From the NCBI RefSeq assembly GCF_029962835.1, contig NC_080586.1, positions 70,371,001 to 70,435,000 of the forward strand: a DNA stretch of 64,000 nucleotides. The letters are read 5' to 3'. A program made the translations under genes and the position numbers. This DNA is from Magnolia sinica (taxonomy: Eukaryota; Streptophyta; Magnoliopsida; Magnoliales; Magnoliaceae). This document shows positions 52,501-57,854 of the stretch, one piece after another. Numbering within the stretch: position 1 is the first letter of the stretch; each line of letters begins with the position of its first letter. The notes under the pieces are model-generated. The model searched no databases. It had not been told where the DNA came from and saw only the letters and a list, made by a program, of their open reading frames with translations.

Positions 52501-52956
52501 ATGTCATTCGCTCAGATGTTATACACATTAAGAGTAAAAAGTTAACTATGCAAGCCATGAATCAGCTCCTAACTTGGGTCATTGCTTCTCCAACCAGCAT
52601 CAAAACTAGGGATTTTCAATATGGGTCTTTTAGTGAAATATGCGTGTTTATTTGCAGGTAATCTTTTCCATGGCAGATGAGTATGTACCAGAGTATGTTG
52701 ATAGGGAAGCGTTAGTGGAAAGGTAAGATTAACGCATGTGCACATCTCAGCATGTGTTGTACTGGTGTCTTGTAATTTGATGTTATGTCTTTCTTTGGTC
52801 CCAAGCAGGCTGTGCAAAGCCATGGGAGGAGCCGAGAAAGTCAAAATCGAACACGGCAACCATTCTCTCTCCAACAGGGTTGAAGAAGCAGCCCAGGCAA
52901 TTATGGACTTTGTTAAAAGGGAAGGTCCCGCAGGGTGGGATGACCCATGGAGTTAG
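8336..52956 (+). CDS. alpha/beta-hydrolase, DUF1749/UPF0613-like, 9 exons (334 aa)
   Basis: Coding exons are 8336-8530, 16434-16510, 26969-27074, 28299-28391, 28778-28843, 44529-44674, 49585-49693, 52658-52722 and 52809-52956. They sum to 1005 nt and give one open frame ending in TAG. Every junction is GT-AG, and three codons (91, 228, 286) are split across junctions. The product has an oxyanion-region motif [10 protein letters not shown] (residues 77-86), the nucleophile elbow GHSTG (Ser153), an acid in SMADEYVP (Asp271) and a late His in EHGNHSLSN (His304), so a full serine-hydrolase triad is plausible. Family resemblance and length fit the DUF1749/UPF0613 alpha/beta-hydrolases of plants and fungi, whose substrate I do not know. 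No signal peptide or membrane segment is visible. The start is the first in-frame ATG after an in-frame TGA at 8318; Met30 at 8423 is an alternative. Introns total 43,616 bp and are filled with transposons, yet the frame is intact, so I read it as a functional gene. Confidence 0.93.
8531..9858. other. 5' part of intron 1
   Basis: AT-rich intron sequence with a (TTTTA)n run near 8,700. No domain or clear mobile element recognised. Confidence 0.45.
9859..9893. repeat. (CCAAC)n short tandem repeat
   Basis: About seven uninterrupted CCAAC pentamers at the edge of the antisense LINE fragment in intron 1. Confidence 0.9.
9895..11230 (-). pseudogene. antisense L1-type LINE fragment (endonuclease to RT start)
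   Basis: Reading the minus strand from high to low coordinates gives broken LINE endonuclease sequence: DCIALQETK near 11,180, GGDFNVVKF near 10,850, then [20 protein letters not shown] near 10,170 from the EN-RT linker. Several stops and frameshifts are present. It stops at a (CCAAC)n tract at the low-coordinate end, before most of the reverse transcriptase. Lies in intron 1, opposite to the gene. Confidence 0.7.
11233..11500 (+). mobile_element. possible degenerate LTR remnant
   Basis: Contains a TATATA stretch near 11,366, GTGAGAAACCCTA, and AATGAATAAAAA near 11,400, an order like the U3-R-U5 of plant LTRs. No partner LTR, PBS or target-site duplication could be assigned, so this is a weak call. 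Confidence 0.3.
12617..13742 (+). pseudogene. Gypsy gag-like pseudogene
   Basis: Starts at an ATG ([17 protein letters not shown]), has early stops, then keeps recognisable gag blocks: [20 protein letters not shown] near 13,205 and [20 protein letters not shown] near 13,540, ending [18 protein letters not shown]. These match the retrotransposon gag fold of plant Gypsy elements. At least three frame changes or stops break it. Confidence 0.72.
14383..14733 (+). pseudogene. Gypsy aspartic protease domain
   Basis: The frame from 14,398 reads [20 protein letters not shown], the DTG catalytic motif of retropepsins, then [20 protein letters not shown], the conserved ILGxP flap region. The upstream frame differs from gag. 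It ends in a stop at 14,733. Confidence 0.75.
14927..15168 (+). repeat. 121-bp tandem duplication in the Gypsy protease-RT linker
   Basis: Units 14,927-15,047 and 15,048-15,168 both start CTCCAGCTCTA and end in ...AATGTTGA. Both encode the DEIMDL...VNPKVMVHK segment just before reverse transcriptase. The units differ at about a dozen bases, so the duplication is old or occurred before other changes. Confidence 0.88.
15236..16299. other. 3' part of intron 1 before the LINE tail
   Basis: No coding domain. Contains T and A runs and a poly(A) tract near 15,548. Could hold decayed LTR sequence (TATATAAG near 16,146), not assigned. Confidence 0.4.
16300..16365 (+). mobile_element. RTE/SINE-type 3' tail fragment
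   Basis: GAGCCCAAATAGTTGGGACAA followed by GGCAACAATCATGATT resembles the same tail as at 29,313. It ends about 70 bp before the exon 2 acceptor; no target duplication was found. Confidence 0.45.
16434..16510 (+). CDS. hydrolase exon 2 (residues 66-91)
   Basis: Follows the acceptor TTGTGCAG and encodes [11 protein letters not shown] then [10 protein letters not shown], a beta strand plus the glycine turn expected before the oxyanion hole. The donor is GA/GTATGT, which splits codon 91 (Glu). Flanked by 7.9 kb of intron upstream and 10.5 kb downstream. Confidence 0.93.
17445..19320 (+). pseudogene. L1-type LINE 3' part (zf-RVT), split by a solo LTR
   Basis: 17,487-17,788 encodes [18 protein letters not shown], then [18 protein letters not shown] and [20 protein letters not shown], which is the zinc-finger-like domain (zf-RVT) after plant LINE RT. 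After the LTR, 19,003-19,239 continues [13 protein letters not shown] and [17 protein letters not shown]. Removing the LTR and one TTATT copy restores AGA TTA TTC GTC in frame. It is 5' truncated; in intron 2, sense direction. Confidence 0.82.
17789..18997 (-). mobile_element. solo LTR inserted in a LINE (TSD TTATT)
   Basis: 1209 bp running from TGATGCAGGACA to GTCCCCATCA, flanked by TTATT at 17,784-17,788 and 18,998-19,002. TG...CA ends and a 5-bp target duplication are the mark of an LTR retroelement. No internal domain is present. On the minus strand a CTATAAATAGG promoter box (near 18,635-18,645) precedes an AATAAAA signal near 18,590, so it is oriented minus. Its TGATGCAGGACA edge matches the LTR edge of the TRIM-like elements at 22,217 and 32,530. 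Confidence 0.82.
19330..19680 (+). mobile_element. Copia/TRIM-type LTR end with tRNA-iMet PBS
   Basis: TGGTATCAGAG at 19,524-19,534 is the usual primer-binding site complementary to initiator tRNA-Met. It directly follows an LTR-like end ...AAATCTACA. A TATAAATAGG box lies at about 19,404. The left LTR edge and the 3' part are not recognisable. Confidence 0.55.
19811..20382. mobile_element. hAT-like MITE with TAGCGTA words
   Basis: Left end CAATGTTTTAAATAGCG and right end CGCTACCGAAAACACTG are imperfect inverted repeats of the CAGTG...CACTG hAT type. The arms consist of repeated words such as TAGCGTA, GTAGCATA and their complements. The 8-bp flanks do not match convincingly, so the edges are less sure than for the element at 23,099. 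Confidence 0.55.
20390..22845 (-). pseudogene. antisense L1-type LINE fragment (RT, zf-RVT)
   Basis: Minus-strand reading shows a degenerate RT core ([10 protein letters not shown] near 21,930), then [17 protein letters not shown] and [20 protein letters not shown], the typical RT C-terminal region, and zf-RVT blocks ([36 protein letters not shown]). Stops and frame changes abound. A TRIM-like element interrupts it at 22,217-22,727 and a Harbinger-type element follows at 22,848. Confidence 0.78.
22217..22727 (-). mobile_element. TRIM-like miniature LTR retrotransposon, copy 1 (TSD AGAAG)
   Basis: LTRs at 22,217-22,453 (237 bp) and 22,508-22,727 (220 bp) flank just 54 bp. On the minus strand the internal part begins a few bases after ...ACGTCA with TGGTATTAGAGCGGG, a slightly mutated tRNA-iMet primer-binding site. 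AGAAG flanks both sides (22,212-22,216; 22,728-22,732). The LTRs hold runs of GTGGGCCCCAC and CCACCC. There is no coding capacity. Inserted in an antisense LINE. Confidence 0.8.
23630..24095. repeat. GTGGGGCCCAC foldback repeat in hAT
   Basis: Runs from GTGGGCCCACCATGATC through ACACCGTCCATTCATTTTT to an inverted right arm ending near ACACATACATCATG. First of four copies laid end to end inside the 23,099-26,300 hAT element. Confidence 0.8.
24172..24600. repeat. foldback repeat, second copy in hAT
   Basis: Left arm starts GTGAGGTCCACCGTGATTT and the right arm ends ACATTCAATGTGGGCCC. The middle keeps the TTTTGGATCAAGCTTATATTTG block seen in the family. Confidence 0.8.
24601..24790. repeat. partial foldback repeat (right arm only) in hAT
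   Basis: Contains the right-arm blocks TTTTGGATCCATATGATTTT, CCTAAAATGATCTAAAAAAA and GGATGGACGGGGTGG, with no left arm. Confidence 0.7.
24838..25410. repeat. foldback repeat with internal 68-bp direct repeat
   Basis: Begins TGAGGTGACGTCACC, then GTAGGCCCCACCATGATG. The segment 24,979-25,046 recurs at 25,116-25,182 on the far side of an A-rich insert. The right arm ends near 25,400. Confidence 0.8.
25047..25115 (+). mobile_element. A-tailed retroposon-like tail (fragment)
   Basis: 69 bp reading ATCCCACTGCGGCGTGAGTG, then GTGTGTGTGCTG and an A/G-rich tail. A similar run (AAATCCCAC...GCATGAGTGTG...GTGTGTGTGC then A12) occurs at 58,228-58,288. It looks like a short retroposon 3' end; the family is unknown. 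Confidence 0.4.
25415..25852. repeat. foldback repeat, last copy in hAT
   Basis: Left arm TGTGGGGTCCACTGTGATTT; right arm GGATGGACGGCGTGGATAA and ending GATGGTGGGCCCA. Close to full length. Confidence 0.8.
26633..26968. other. end of intron 2
   Basis: Ordinary intron sequence with T-rich runs leading to the exon 3 acceptor. Nothing else is seen. Confidence 0.5.
26969..27074 (+). CDS. hydrolase exon 3 (residues 91-126)
   Basis: Acceptor TTGTACAG follows a T-rich tract. Translation in phase with exon 2 gives [15 protein letters not shown] and then [19 protein letters not shown]. The donor is CAA/GTAATT. Joined to exon 2 it restores the codon for Glu91 and a continuous frame. Confidence 0.93.
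27971..28080. repeat. 55-bp tandem duplication in intron 3
   Basis: Units 27,971-28,025 and 28,026-28,080 both start AAGAAAAATGATTCCA and contain GCAGAATCGTAGAGC, differing at a few positions. Confidence 0.85.
28299..28391 (+). CDS. hydrolase exon 4 with GHSTG nucleophile (residues 127-157)
   Basis: Encodes [20 protein letters not shown] then [11 protein letters not shown]. The strand-turn-helix GXSXG signature places the nucleophile at Ser153. The acceptor (ACATTGAAG) has a weak pyrimidine tract; the donor is CAG/GTGAAT. Both exon edges are in phase 0. Confidence 0.94.
28778..28843 (+). CDS. hydrolase exon 5 (residues 158-179)
   Basis: A 66-nt exon between AATTCAG and CAG/GTTCTT. It encodes [20 protein letters not shown] followed by LQ, which continues the helix after the nucleophile. 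The donor GTTCTT is a weak match to the plant consensus and precedes the largest intron (15,685 bp). Confidence 0.9.
29313..29412 (+). mobile_element. 5'-truncated RTE-type LINE (or SINE) tail, 13-bp TSD
   Basis: 100 bp ending CAATTAGTTGGGATAAGGCT then (GATGAT)n, the 3' end typical of plant RTE LINEs and of SINEs sharing that tail. Identical AACTCTCTCAGCA duplications flank it (29,300-29,312; 29,413-29,425), which shows target-primed insertion. Confidence 0.82.
29426..31739. other. intron 5 part without assigned element
   Basis: Apart from the (TA)n tract there is a GGTATTGGAGCCAAGC sequence at 30,048 that looks like a decayed tRNA-iMet PBS of a Copia element. Minus-strand frames at 31,176-31,382 and 31,588-31,782 read like pieces of an unknown mobile-element protein; no family recognised. 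Confidence 0.35.
30335..30403. repeat. (TA)n microsatellite
   Basis: About 34 uninterrupted TA units in intron 5; likely length-variable. Confidence 0.95.
32530..33067 (-). mobile_element. TRIM-like miniature LTR retrotransposon, copy 2
   Basis: Same family as 22,217-22,727. LTRs at 32,530-32,780 and 32,834-33,067 with a 53-bp internal region. On the minus strand ...TGCATCA is followed by AAG and the perfect primer-binding site TGGTATCAGAG. Flanks are TCTTC and TATTC, a 4/5 match. It splits a LINE coding region between the [16 protein letters not shown] block and the [20 protein letters not shown] block. Confidence 0.82.
33570..33602. repeat. (CT)n tract inside LINE coding sequence
   Basis: About 16 CT units are read in frame as SLSLSLSL between HGIS and EDEDSISWN, so a microsatellite has grown without closing the LINE frame. 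Confidence 0.9.
34331..35270. other. intron 5 part, AT-rich, with purine-rich end
   Basis: No domain seen. 35,040-35,270 is rich in GAGAGGGAG and GATGTTGGATGAGAGG repeats, with one unit (GTGATGTTGGATGAGAGGGA) occurring twice. Confidence 0.4.
35279..36018. mobile_element. hAT-like MITE with GATATATC words, TSD 7/8
   Basis: 740 bp, from CAGTGTTTTAAATATCG to CGATATTTCGAACACTG. Flanks AGTATTAA (35,271-35,278) and TGTATTAA (36,019-36,026) match at 7 of 8. The arms repeat ATATCGxx and TATCCCA words. It resembles 41,077-41,696 closely and, at the termini, 23,099-26,300. Confidence 0.85.
36351..37250 (+). pseudogene. LINE ORF1-like region with RRM
   Basis: 36,351-36,584 encodes [20 protein letters not shown] then [20 protein letters not shown] and [11 protein letters not shown], matching an RNA-recognition motif (RGFAFNRM as RNP1), as in plant L1 ORF1 proteins. 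Decayed ORF1 sequence continues to about 37,250 with frame changes. Confidence 0.68.
37576..38062. repeat. foldback repeat in the LINE (reference copy of the family)
   Basis: Left end GTGTGTTGATTTGGCAAAGTT and, inverted, right end GTGTGTTGAAGTGGGAAAGTT; next come ATGGGGCCCACCATGATG and its inverted partner. Arms of about 190 bp pair almost throughout (CCATCCATT...ATGAGCC..., GTGGACCACACCA..., ACCATTAA...). The loop of about 70 bp holds GTCTATGTGACCTTATGAGC. No coding capacity. Long inverted ends fit a MULE-type MITE, but no 9-bp duplication could be confirmed. Confidence 0.82.
38970..39640 (+). pseudogene. LINE endonuclease domain
   Basis: Recognisable blocks are [19 protein letters not shown] near 39,310, [20 protein letters not shown] near 39,385 and [20 protein letters not shown] near 39,460, the EEP endonuclease of plant L1 elements. 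Broken by frame changes. Confidence 0.8.
40040..40756 (+). pseudogene. LINE reverse transcriptase, first half
   Basis: Encodes [20 protein letters not shown], then [20 protein letters not shown] and, after frame changes, [20 protein letters not shown] and VLNRSP. These are RT blocks before the catalytic YADD-type motif. The coding sequence stops where the Harbinger-like element enters at 40,757. Confidence 0.8.
40903..41990. repeat. foldback repeat in Harbinger-like element, split by hAT
   Basis: Left part 40,903-41,076 (ATGGAGCCCACCGTGATG) and right part 41,704-41,990 (ending ACATCACCATGGGTCCCAC). The hAT element sits between two GTCCTAA copies. Confidence 0.8.
41077..41696. mobile_element. 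hAT-like MITE with GATATATC words, TSD GTCCTAA
   Basis: Closely similar to 35,279-36,018 but 620 bp, with part of the middle missing. The left end lacks the first four bases (GTTTTGACGATATCGG instead of CAGTGTTTT...). The right end is ...TATTTTGAACACTG. GTCCTAA flanks both sides (41,070-41,076; 41,697-41,703). Confidence 0.82.
42145..43822 (+). pseudogene. LINE reverse transcriptase second half and zf-RVT
   Basis: Continues [10 protein letters not shown] then a stop in place of Gln, [20 protein letters not shown], and from 42,547 [40 protein letters not shown]. zf-RVT follows: [35 protein letters not shown] and [20 protein letters not shown]. At least one frameshift lies between 42,780 and 43,000. 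Confidence 0.82.
44529..44674 (+). CDS. hydrolase exon 6 (residues 180-228)
   Basis: Acceptor GCTTTTCAG. It encodes [20 protein letters not shown] followed by [20 protein letters not shown] and PDAPITAY, likely lid or cap region. The donor is TATAG/GTGTGT and splits codon 228 (Arg). Confidence 0.93.
45156..45330. mobile_element. 175-bp hAT-like MITE with GTAACGG words, TSD CTTGTGCA
   Basis: Ends CAAGGTATTCAAAAACGGT and, inverted, CAAGGTATTCAATAACAGT. Perfect 8-bp duplications CTTGTGCA (45,148-45,155; 45,331-45,338). The interior repeats GTAACGG, AACCGTTAC and GTAACAG words. In intron 6. Confidence 0.9.
45590..46010 (+). mobile_element. Gypsy LTR end and PBS remnant
   Basis: TTTGGTGTCGTTTGTGGGAA at 45,798-45,817 is nearly the same PBS region as in the Gypsy element at 12,568. 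The sequence upstream is T-rich and LTR-like. No coding domain can be followed after it. Confidence 0.5.
46060..46235. mobile_element. fragment of the TATCGG-word hAT family
   Basis: ATGATCGGTGATAC, CAGTATCGCCAATATTATCA and GGAATTTTTCTGTGAAATTT resemble the right part of the hAT element at 23,099-26,300. The ends are missing. Confidence 0.5.
46469..46571. repeat. compound (CA)n(CT)n(TG)n microsatellite
   Basis: About 7 CA, 31 CT and 14 TG units in a row. CA and TG are complementary, so the tract could form a hairpin with a CT loop. Confidence 0.93.
47048..47335. repeat. imperfect direct duplication in the RTE fragment
   Basis: 47,048-47,195 and 47,205-47,335 share AATTACTCTTTCATTTGCTT, CTTGTGCATAT and GAAAAGTAGCTTTAATTGTC in the same order. 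The block corresponds to the FIDLEKAYDRV region of RT, present twice. Confidence 0.8.
47383..47404. repeat. poly(C) tract
   Basis: About 22 consecutive C, unusual in AT-rich plant introns. Could be a slippage product or an assembly problem. Confidence 0.9.
47816..48008. mobile_element. 193-bp hAT-like MITE with GTAACGG words, in RTE LINE
   Basis: Same family as 45,156-45,330: GAAGGTATGCCAAAATGG at the left and, inverted, CAAGGTATTTCATAACGGT at the right. Flanks AGTGTATT and ACTATATG match at 5 of 8. It separates two RTE coding blocks. Confidence 0.72.
48697..49075. mobile_element. hAT-like MITE with GGGCCAAGG words
   Basis: Ends TAGTGCTGGCAATGAG and, inverted, TAGGGGTGGTATTGGCAAT, which is like the common plant hAT end TAGGGGTGGCAA. 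The arms repeat GGGCTGGGC, GGGCCAAGG, CTTGGCC. Flanks GTCATGCT and GTTATACA match at 5 of 8. Confidence 0.62.
49376..49472 (+). mobile_element. RTE/SINE-type 3' tail with TTG/GAT repeats
   Basis: CCAGCCCCAAATAGCTGTGA then CAAGATTATGATGTTGTTGT and (GAT)n. Third copy of this tail; in intron 6, about 110 bp before exon 7. Confidence 0.5.
49585..49693 (+). CDS. hydrolase exon 7 (residues 228-264)
   Basis: Acceptor CATCTAG. It encodes [20 protein letters not shown] then [16 protein letters not shown]. The donor is CAG/GTAGGT. Spliced to exon 6 it gives a phase-0 edge for exon 8. Confidence 0.93.
51325..51370. repeat. (GAA)n-rich tract
   Basis: A/G-only run dominated by GAA units in intron 7. Confidence 0.85.
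51765..51805 (-). mobile_element. RTE/SINE-type tail, minus strand
   Basis: GTCCTTATCCCAACTAATTG is the complement of the CAATTAGTTGGGATAAGGxC tail. Only the end is recognisable. Confidence 0.4.
52658..52722 (+). CDS. hydrolase exon 8 with DxxVP acid (residues 265-286)
   Basis: Acceptor TTTGCAG. It encodes [20 protein letters not shown] and E; Asp271 in the DEYVP motif is the expected third-position acid of the triad. The donor AG/GTAAGA splits codon 286. The next intron is only 86 bp. Confidence 0.93.
52809..52956 (+). CDS. hydrolase exon 9, C terminus (residues 286-334)
   Basis: Acceptor CCAAGCAG. It encodes [20 protein letters not shown] followed by [20 protein letters not shown] and ends in AGWDDPWS before TAG. 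His304 in GNHSLS is the likely catalytic histidine. Confidence 0.94.
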
Positions 52957-53167
52957 CATCCCTCATCTATCCCTTCCATCCAATTTTTCTTTTCTTTTTT
53001 CCTTCTTCAAGTCTCCCATTTTTTTATTTGCATTCATGCTGAGGTTGGATGAACTGAAAGCTATTGCCATTTCTTATGTGTTATATCTGAGTACTTACAT
53101 TGAAGTTTGATGGAATTTTAGTGCTTGTTTTGATATTGTAATGGATGTTATAGGCTTATAGCCCCCT

Positions 53168-53174
53168 AATAAAA
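53168..53174 (+). promoter_or_regulatory. candidate poly(A) signal of the hydrolase gene
   Basis: AATAAAA about 212 bp after the stop codon, preceded by T-rich sequence, suits a plant 3' UTR. A second AATAAA at 53894 is farther away. The choice between them is inferred. Confidence 0.45.
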
Positions 53175-55419
53175 GGATAGAATGTAGAATATGGTTTAGT
53201 CGCAGCATCGCATCAAGCATCAAGCCTTCCAGCCAGTCACAGTCCAGACATTGAACCTTGATTTTAAGCCTTTTTTTTTTTGAGGAGAGGAGTTATATGA
53301 TACTCAGCTGCACATGACACTTGATACATAGGCACTCGGAAATAGCATACATGGCATATATTAACTCAAATAAAACCGACGAGATTGTGCATTCCTTTGT
53401 CACCAAGTCACAATCCCGAGATCAGATTGGTTGGACAATACTAACCTCTGATTCGCGGACACTTATTTGTGGAAATAGGACGATTGGATACTTTTCGATT
53501 TTAACTCTCCAATAATTGCCCAGCAATCCAATTGTTAGATAATCAAATAGCTTAACATGATGCACCAACACTGGTTACCGTAGCTTGGACTGTTTAACTG
53601 ACTACTTGTATGCCATGTGTGCAATTTCAATGTAATTTCTAAGAACCCGCTTATCATCCATCACTCTCTGCTACACTATCAATGTTTTTCTCTTTGGCCT
53701 GTGGCCTACATGAATTAGGATGGTATTGATGATATTAACGCACATGCTGTGTCTTTTCATCTCTGTAGTAAGAAGCAGTGCGTTTTGTTTTTTTCCATCT
53801 CTGTAGTAAGAGGCAGGGGCTTTAGAATACATTGTAATGTCATTGTAATATGAAAAGTCACTATGCAGTGTTATGTACCGAAAACTCCTGTTAAATAAAG
53901 TTTATTTTCTCAGTAGTAGCAGTTATGTAATAGAATAACAACCCTTTATCTATGCAGGACATTTTTTTTTTAATGATAATGGTGTTAGACTATGAGGTAA
54001 TAGTAGATACAGCACATGCAATGCACATGTTGATGAATTTATTTGATTTCTCTGCCTAAGTTGGATGGTTGATACTCAGGCACTCTGAAATTGCACATGG
54101 CCTAATTAAATTATCCAGGTTTTGGGAAGAACTTTAGATAGGCAAGCATCCAAATTCTGATTGGTTCAGTGATGTTAACCTCTGATTAATGAGCATTTTC
54201 TTTTATATAATTTGGACCGTTGACTGCTTTCATTTTCACAGTCCACTGAATATTGCACCAACCAGCCAATTAGGTGATCCAATCGGTGTATTTCTGTTTA
54301 AGAGCCATCCAAATGAGGGCCAAAGATTGTATGCCATGTCCAATTTCTTAGTGTCTGTGTATCAAACCACTGCACTTTCCCACAGCATCATAGTTCCGTA
54401 TTCCCTTTTTTTTCCTTTTTTTTTGTAAGCTGTGGATGGACCAATAAATGCTCAGTATGACAACCGTTGATCAATGCTAGATATGTAATTTGGTTGTCAG
54501 GCAGTTAATTTTGATACAGATGGGCCAGGTATGTAGATTGTGTGCTTGATCAGGTACATACTGGCACCATATGCTTTAAAACAACAAAACTATAGGGTCC
54601 TGATTGCTAATGCGTCCTGTTGAACAGGTTAGCACCCTGGTTAGATGATCAGAACCATCGAAATGATGGCACCACTACTTTTGGTAGACACCGTTGAAAG
54701 AGTTGAGATGGCAATTGCTATTTCATCCAATATCTGGCATTTTATCTGGATCGGTGCTGTGTTCTTTGTTGAACGTCTATTTTCAGGCTACTTTTTAATG
54801 GATTTTGACATTCCAACTAGGTAGATTCTTGGATCATCCCCATCAATGATGGGTCCCACAAGATCAACGATTTGGATCACCTGGCTATTGGCCCCACCTG
54901 AATTAAAAGGCACATCATAACACTTCTCATGCTTTGATGCATCATTACCTTTGATGATGATGGCGATGGTGATTATTTCTACAATGCATAACGTTCATGT
55001 CCAAATATCATAAAATTTCTAATATTCGATGCAACCGAAAGTACTCGTATAAAAATTTTTGTTACGTTTTTATAAAAAATACTTGCCTGGTGGTAGACAG
55101 GTAGGCGGGTAAACGTGCATGAAATCCACTCCATCCATCAGGTTCTTCACCCCTTGTTTGGTTGTAATGCCGAAAATCAGGATGATTCAACTCACAAGTG
55201 GGCCACCCTGTAGAATTATGCATAAAAACCTATAGAATTACTTGTTATGGTCCGCCTGAGTTTTCGAATACTGTAATTTTGGGTAATTGGACACATCGGA
55301 TGAATGGATTAAATTGCGTATAAACACCAATGTGGGGCCCAAAAAAAAAAAACTAGTGGCCTACCTGACTTTTGGATGGCCATGATTGTAGTGTGGCCTA
55401 CCGACTCCATCCTGGCAGG
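53175..55419. other. downstream flank of the gene
   Basis: Two diverged blocks near 53,320-53,560 and 54,060-54,230 share GGCACTCxGAAAT, ATTGGTT and TAACCTCTGATT in order, so they are copies of one repeat. 55,090-55,410 is a decayed foldback-like stretch. No gene seen. Confidence 0.45.
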
Positions 55420-55835
55420 GCTGTGGGGCCCACCGTGATGTATGGGTTGTATCCACACTGTCCATCCATTTTTCAATATCATTTTAGGGAATGAGCCCAA
55501 AAATTAAGTAGATCCAAGGATCAAGTGGACCACACCACAGGAAGCAGTTGATAATTATGCCCACTGTTGAAACCTTCCTAGGGCCTACCGTAATGTTTAT
55601 TTGCCATCCAGCCCGTTCATAAGATTATGGATGAAGGGAAAACACAAATATCAGCTCGATCAAAACTTCTGCAGCTCTCAAGAAGTTTCCAAGGGAGGGC
55701 TTTCAATATCCACTGTGTGGTCCACTTGAGGATTGGATCTGACTCATTTTTTAGATCATACCCTAAAATAATCTAGAAAAATGGATGGACGGTGTAGATA
55801 AAATCCATACATCATGGTGGACCCCACAGGACCCC
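55420..55835. repeat. foldback repeat (well preserved)
   Basis: Left arm GTGGGGCCCACCGTGATG, right arm GGATGGACGGTGTAGATAA and ACATCATGGTGGACCCCAC. It is the first module of segmental copy 1. Confidence 0.85.
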
Positions 55836-57209
55836 TGCCTGGACCCAGTCGGTTCAGGCGGGCGCTGGACGCAATACACTTACATATTTTGAATCCCTTA
55901 AATAAATAAATAAATAAAGATTTCCAATAAATATAATAAAAAACTTTTCCATGAATCGAGATATTAATTTATTTTTTTTTAAGGGTTTTTTAACCAAAAG
56001 AAAACGCATTTTAGTAATTATTGTACGGCCATTTCCATGTGCTTGACGTACTCTCTCCCGGTAAAGAAACGTCAAAGACTTCTACAATAATTCATCGCAT
56101 TTTAAAGTTGTGGTGACTCATCTCCTTATATTTGGGAACCGTGTCAGCTATCTAAACCATCCGAATTGCAGGTCGCATGTGGATGGAGCGTTACTCTAAT
56201 ACCATGAAAATCTAAAATCATGCCAATCAAGCAATTCTAACCCTCCCTTTGACAGCTATCTAACGAATGGTAAGAATTATCATAGTGAATGGTCCACATT
56301 TCAGAGAAAAACTATGATCGCCAATGCCATTCTATCTGTGTAATTTTTTGGGCTCTGCTCTATCCACAGTTCGGTCACTGTTTTGGATGGTTTGGATCAA
56401 GTTAGCACTACTCCATGTGACCGGCTTTAAGGGTCACCACCAAAAGGTATAATAGCGCACTAAAATAAAACCTACATTTTTAAATTGGGAATTTCAAAAG
56501 GAACCACCTGCTTAGTATTGAATTTATAGAACAATACCTTTTCCAAAAAGATTTCAACGAGCTACCCCATTAATTTAAGTAACTATCACTAAAGTATCTT
56601 CCCTACCATTGTATTTATGTAAATCTACCCCAGCATTTGAGTGAAACACCCCATGTTATGCCCAGTATCCAAAAATTAGTCTCATGATTGTAAACGAGAT
56701 ATAAGACAACCGTTACCCTCCAAACTATTTTCCTTAATATGGCCCACTTGAACAATGGATCGGCATGATGTTTAGGCTATAGGCTTAAATTTTGGTGTGG
56801 CATATAATGGGTGGAGTAGATGTCATATAATCATTGCAGTGGCCCTGTAAAAGTAAGGGTGGACATCTCTTTCCAATTGTTTTCTTTGATGTGGCTCCAC
56901 TTGAATCACAAGTCGGTTTGAATTTATTTATTTATTTATTTTATGAGTGTAACATGGATTACACATATAATAATTAGAGTGGATCTGACATAAGCATCAT
57001 GGTGGACCTACAAAAAATAAAGTGTGGGCATTAATAAATTCCTCTCTTTAGAATGGCTGGGAGAGACACACGACTTCTTAGGATGCCCACCATGATATGT
57101 AGGGAAGCTATACTCTCAACATTAGATGTGTAGTCCCATGTTATACCTAGGGCTAAAAAATCATGTTAACTTGTGATAAGCGAACCACACCGAAGCAAAC
57201 AACTAGGAG

Positions 57210-57854
57210 TAGAAGTGGGCATCAAGGCTAGTTGGATTGGATTAGGTCCAACTCGATTTGATCCGGTTTTTATAATACCTGACCCGAACTCGATACGATT
57301 CAGGACCAAGTCTAGCAAGGCTGACTCGATCCAAACCAATTCCTTTCTAGCTTAACCCAAACCGAGTCCAACTCGGTCAGGAAAACTGAGTCAGATCGAA
57401 TTGAGTCTGTTCGATCGATTTGGACTGGACTAAGTTAAGCCGAGTCAGAGACTCTGGTGATAGAAATGAAACATGAGGGAAATAGGGAGAGAGGAAGAGA
57501 AAGGAGGAGAGAAAGAAGGAGAGGAGGGAAATCGAGAGAGAAAGAGGGAGAGAAAGAAAGAGAGGAGGGAAATCGGGAGAGAGAGGGAGAAAAAGGAGGA
57601 GAGGAAGTCGGCTCAGGCTGCGGGTAGAAGAAGGGTAAAGATTTTGATTTATTTTTTTTAAAGAGTAAAATCTAACTTTAATACTACTCGATTTTGGTCC
57701 GGATCAGATCGCATTGGATCAAGTTGCTACATGACCCAAACTCGACTCAGTTTGGCATTGGATCCAAGTGGGTCTACTCGATCCGACTCGACCCTAGCTT
57801 TCGGTTCGAGTCAGATCGGATCCGACGAGTCGGGTCAGATCCTGCCCACCTCTA
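57210..57854. mobile_element. hAT-like MITE with CGACTCG/GATCCGA words
   Basis: Ends TAGAAGTGGGCATC and, inverted, TAGAGGTGGGCAGGATC. Flanking octamers ACTAGGAG and GCTAGGAA agree at 6 of 8. The arms repeat AACTCGATC, GACTCGATCC and GATCGGATC words. A purine tract of GGGAGAGA/GAAAGAG type fills 57,470-57,610. Segmental copy 2 lacks the element. Confidence 0.85.

Larger units (their letters stand above)
49694..52657. other. intron 7
   Basis: T-rich tract at 49,830-49,875. Blocks at about 50,230, 50,970 and 52,430 share a 'GTGGGACCCACCTAATGAA'-like phrase and may be a decayed interspersed repeat. No coding domain. Confidence 0.45.

Noticed and set aside
57473-57661. Frame rich in Glu, Arg and Lys
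   Set aside because: A purine tract inside the hAT MITE at 57,210; composition artefact.
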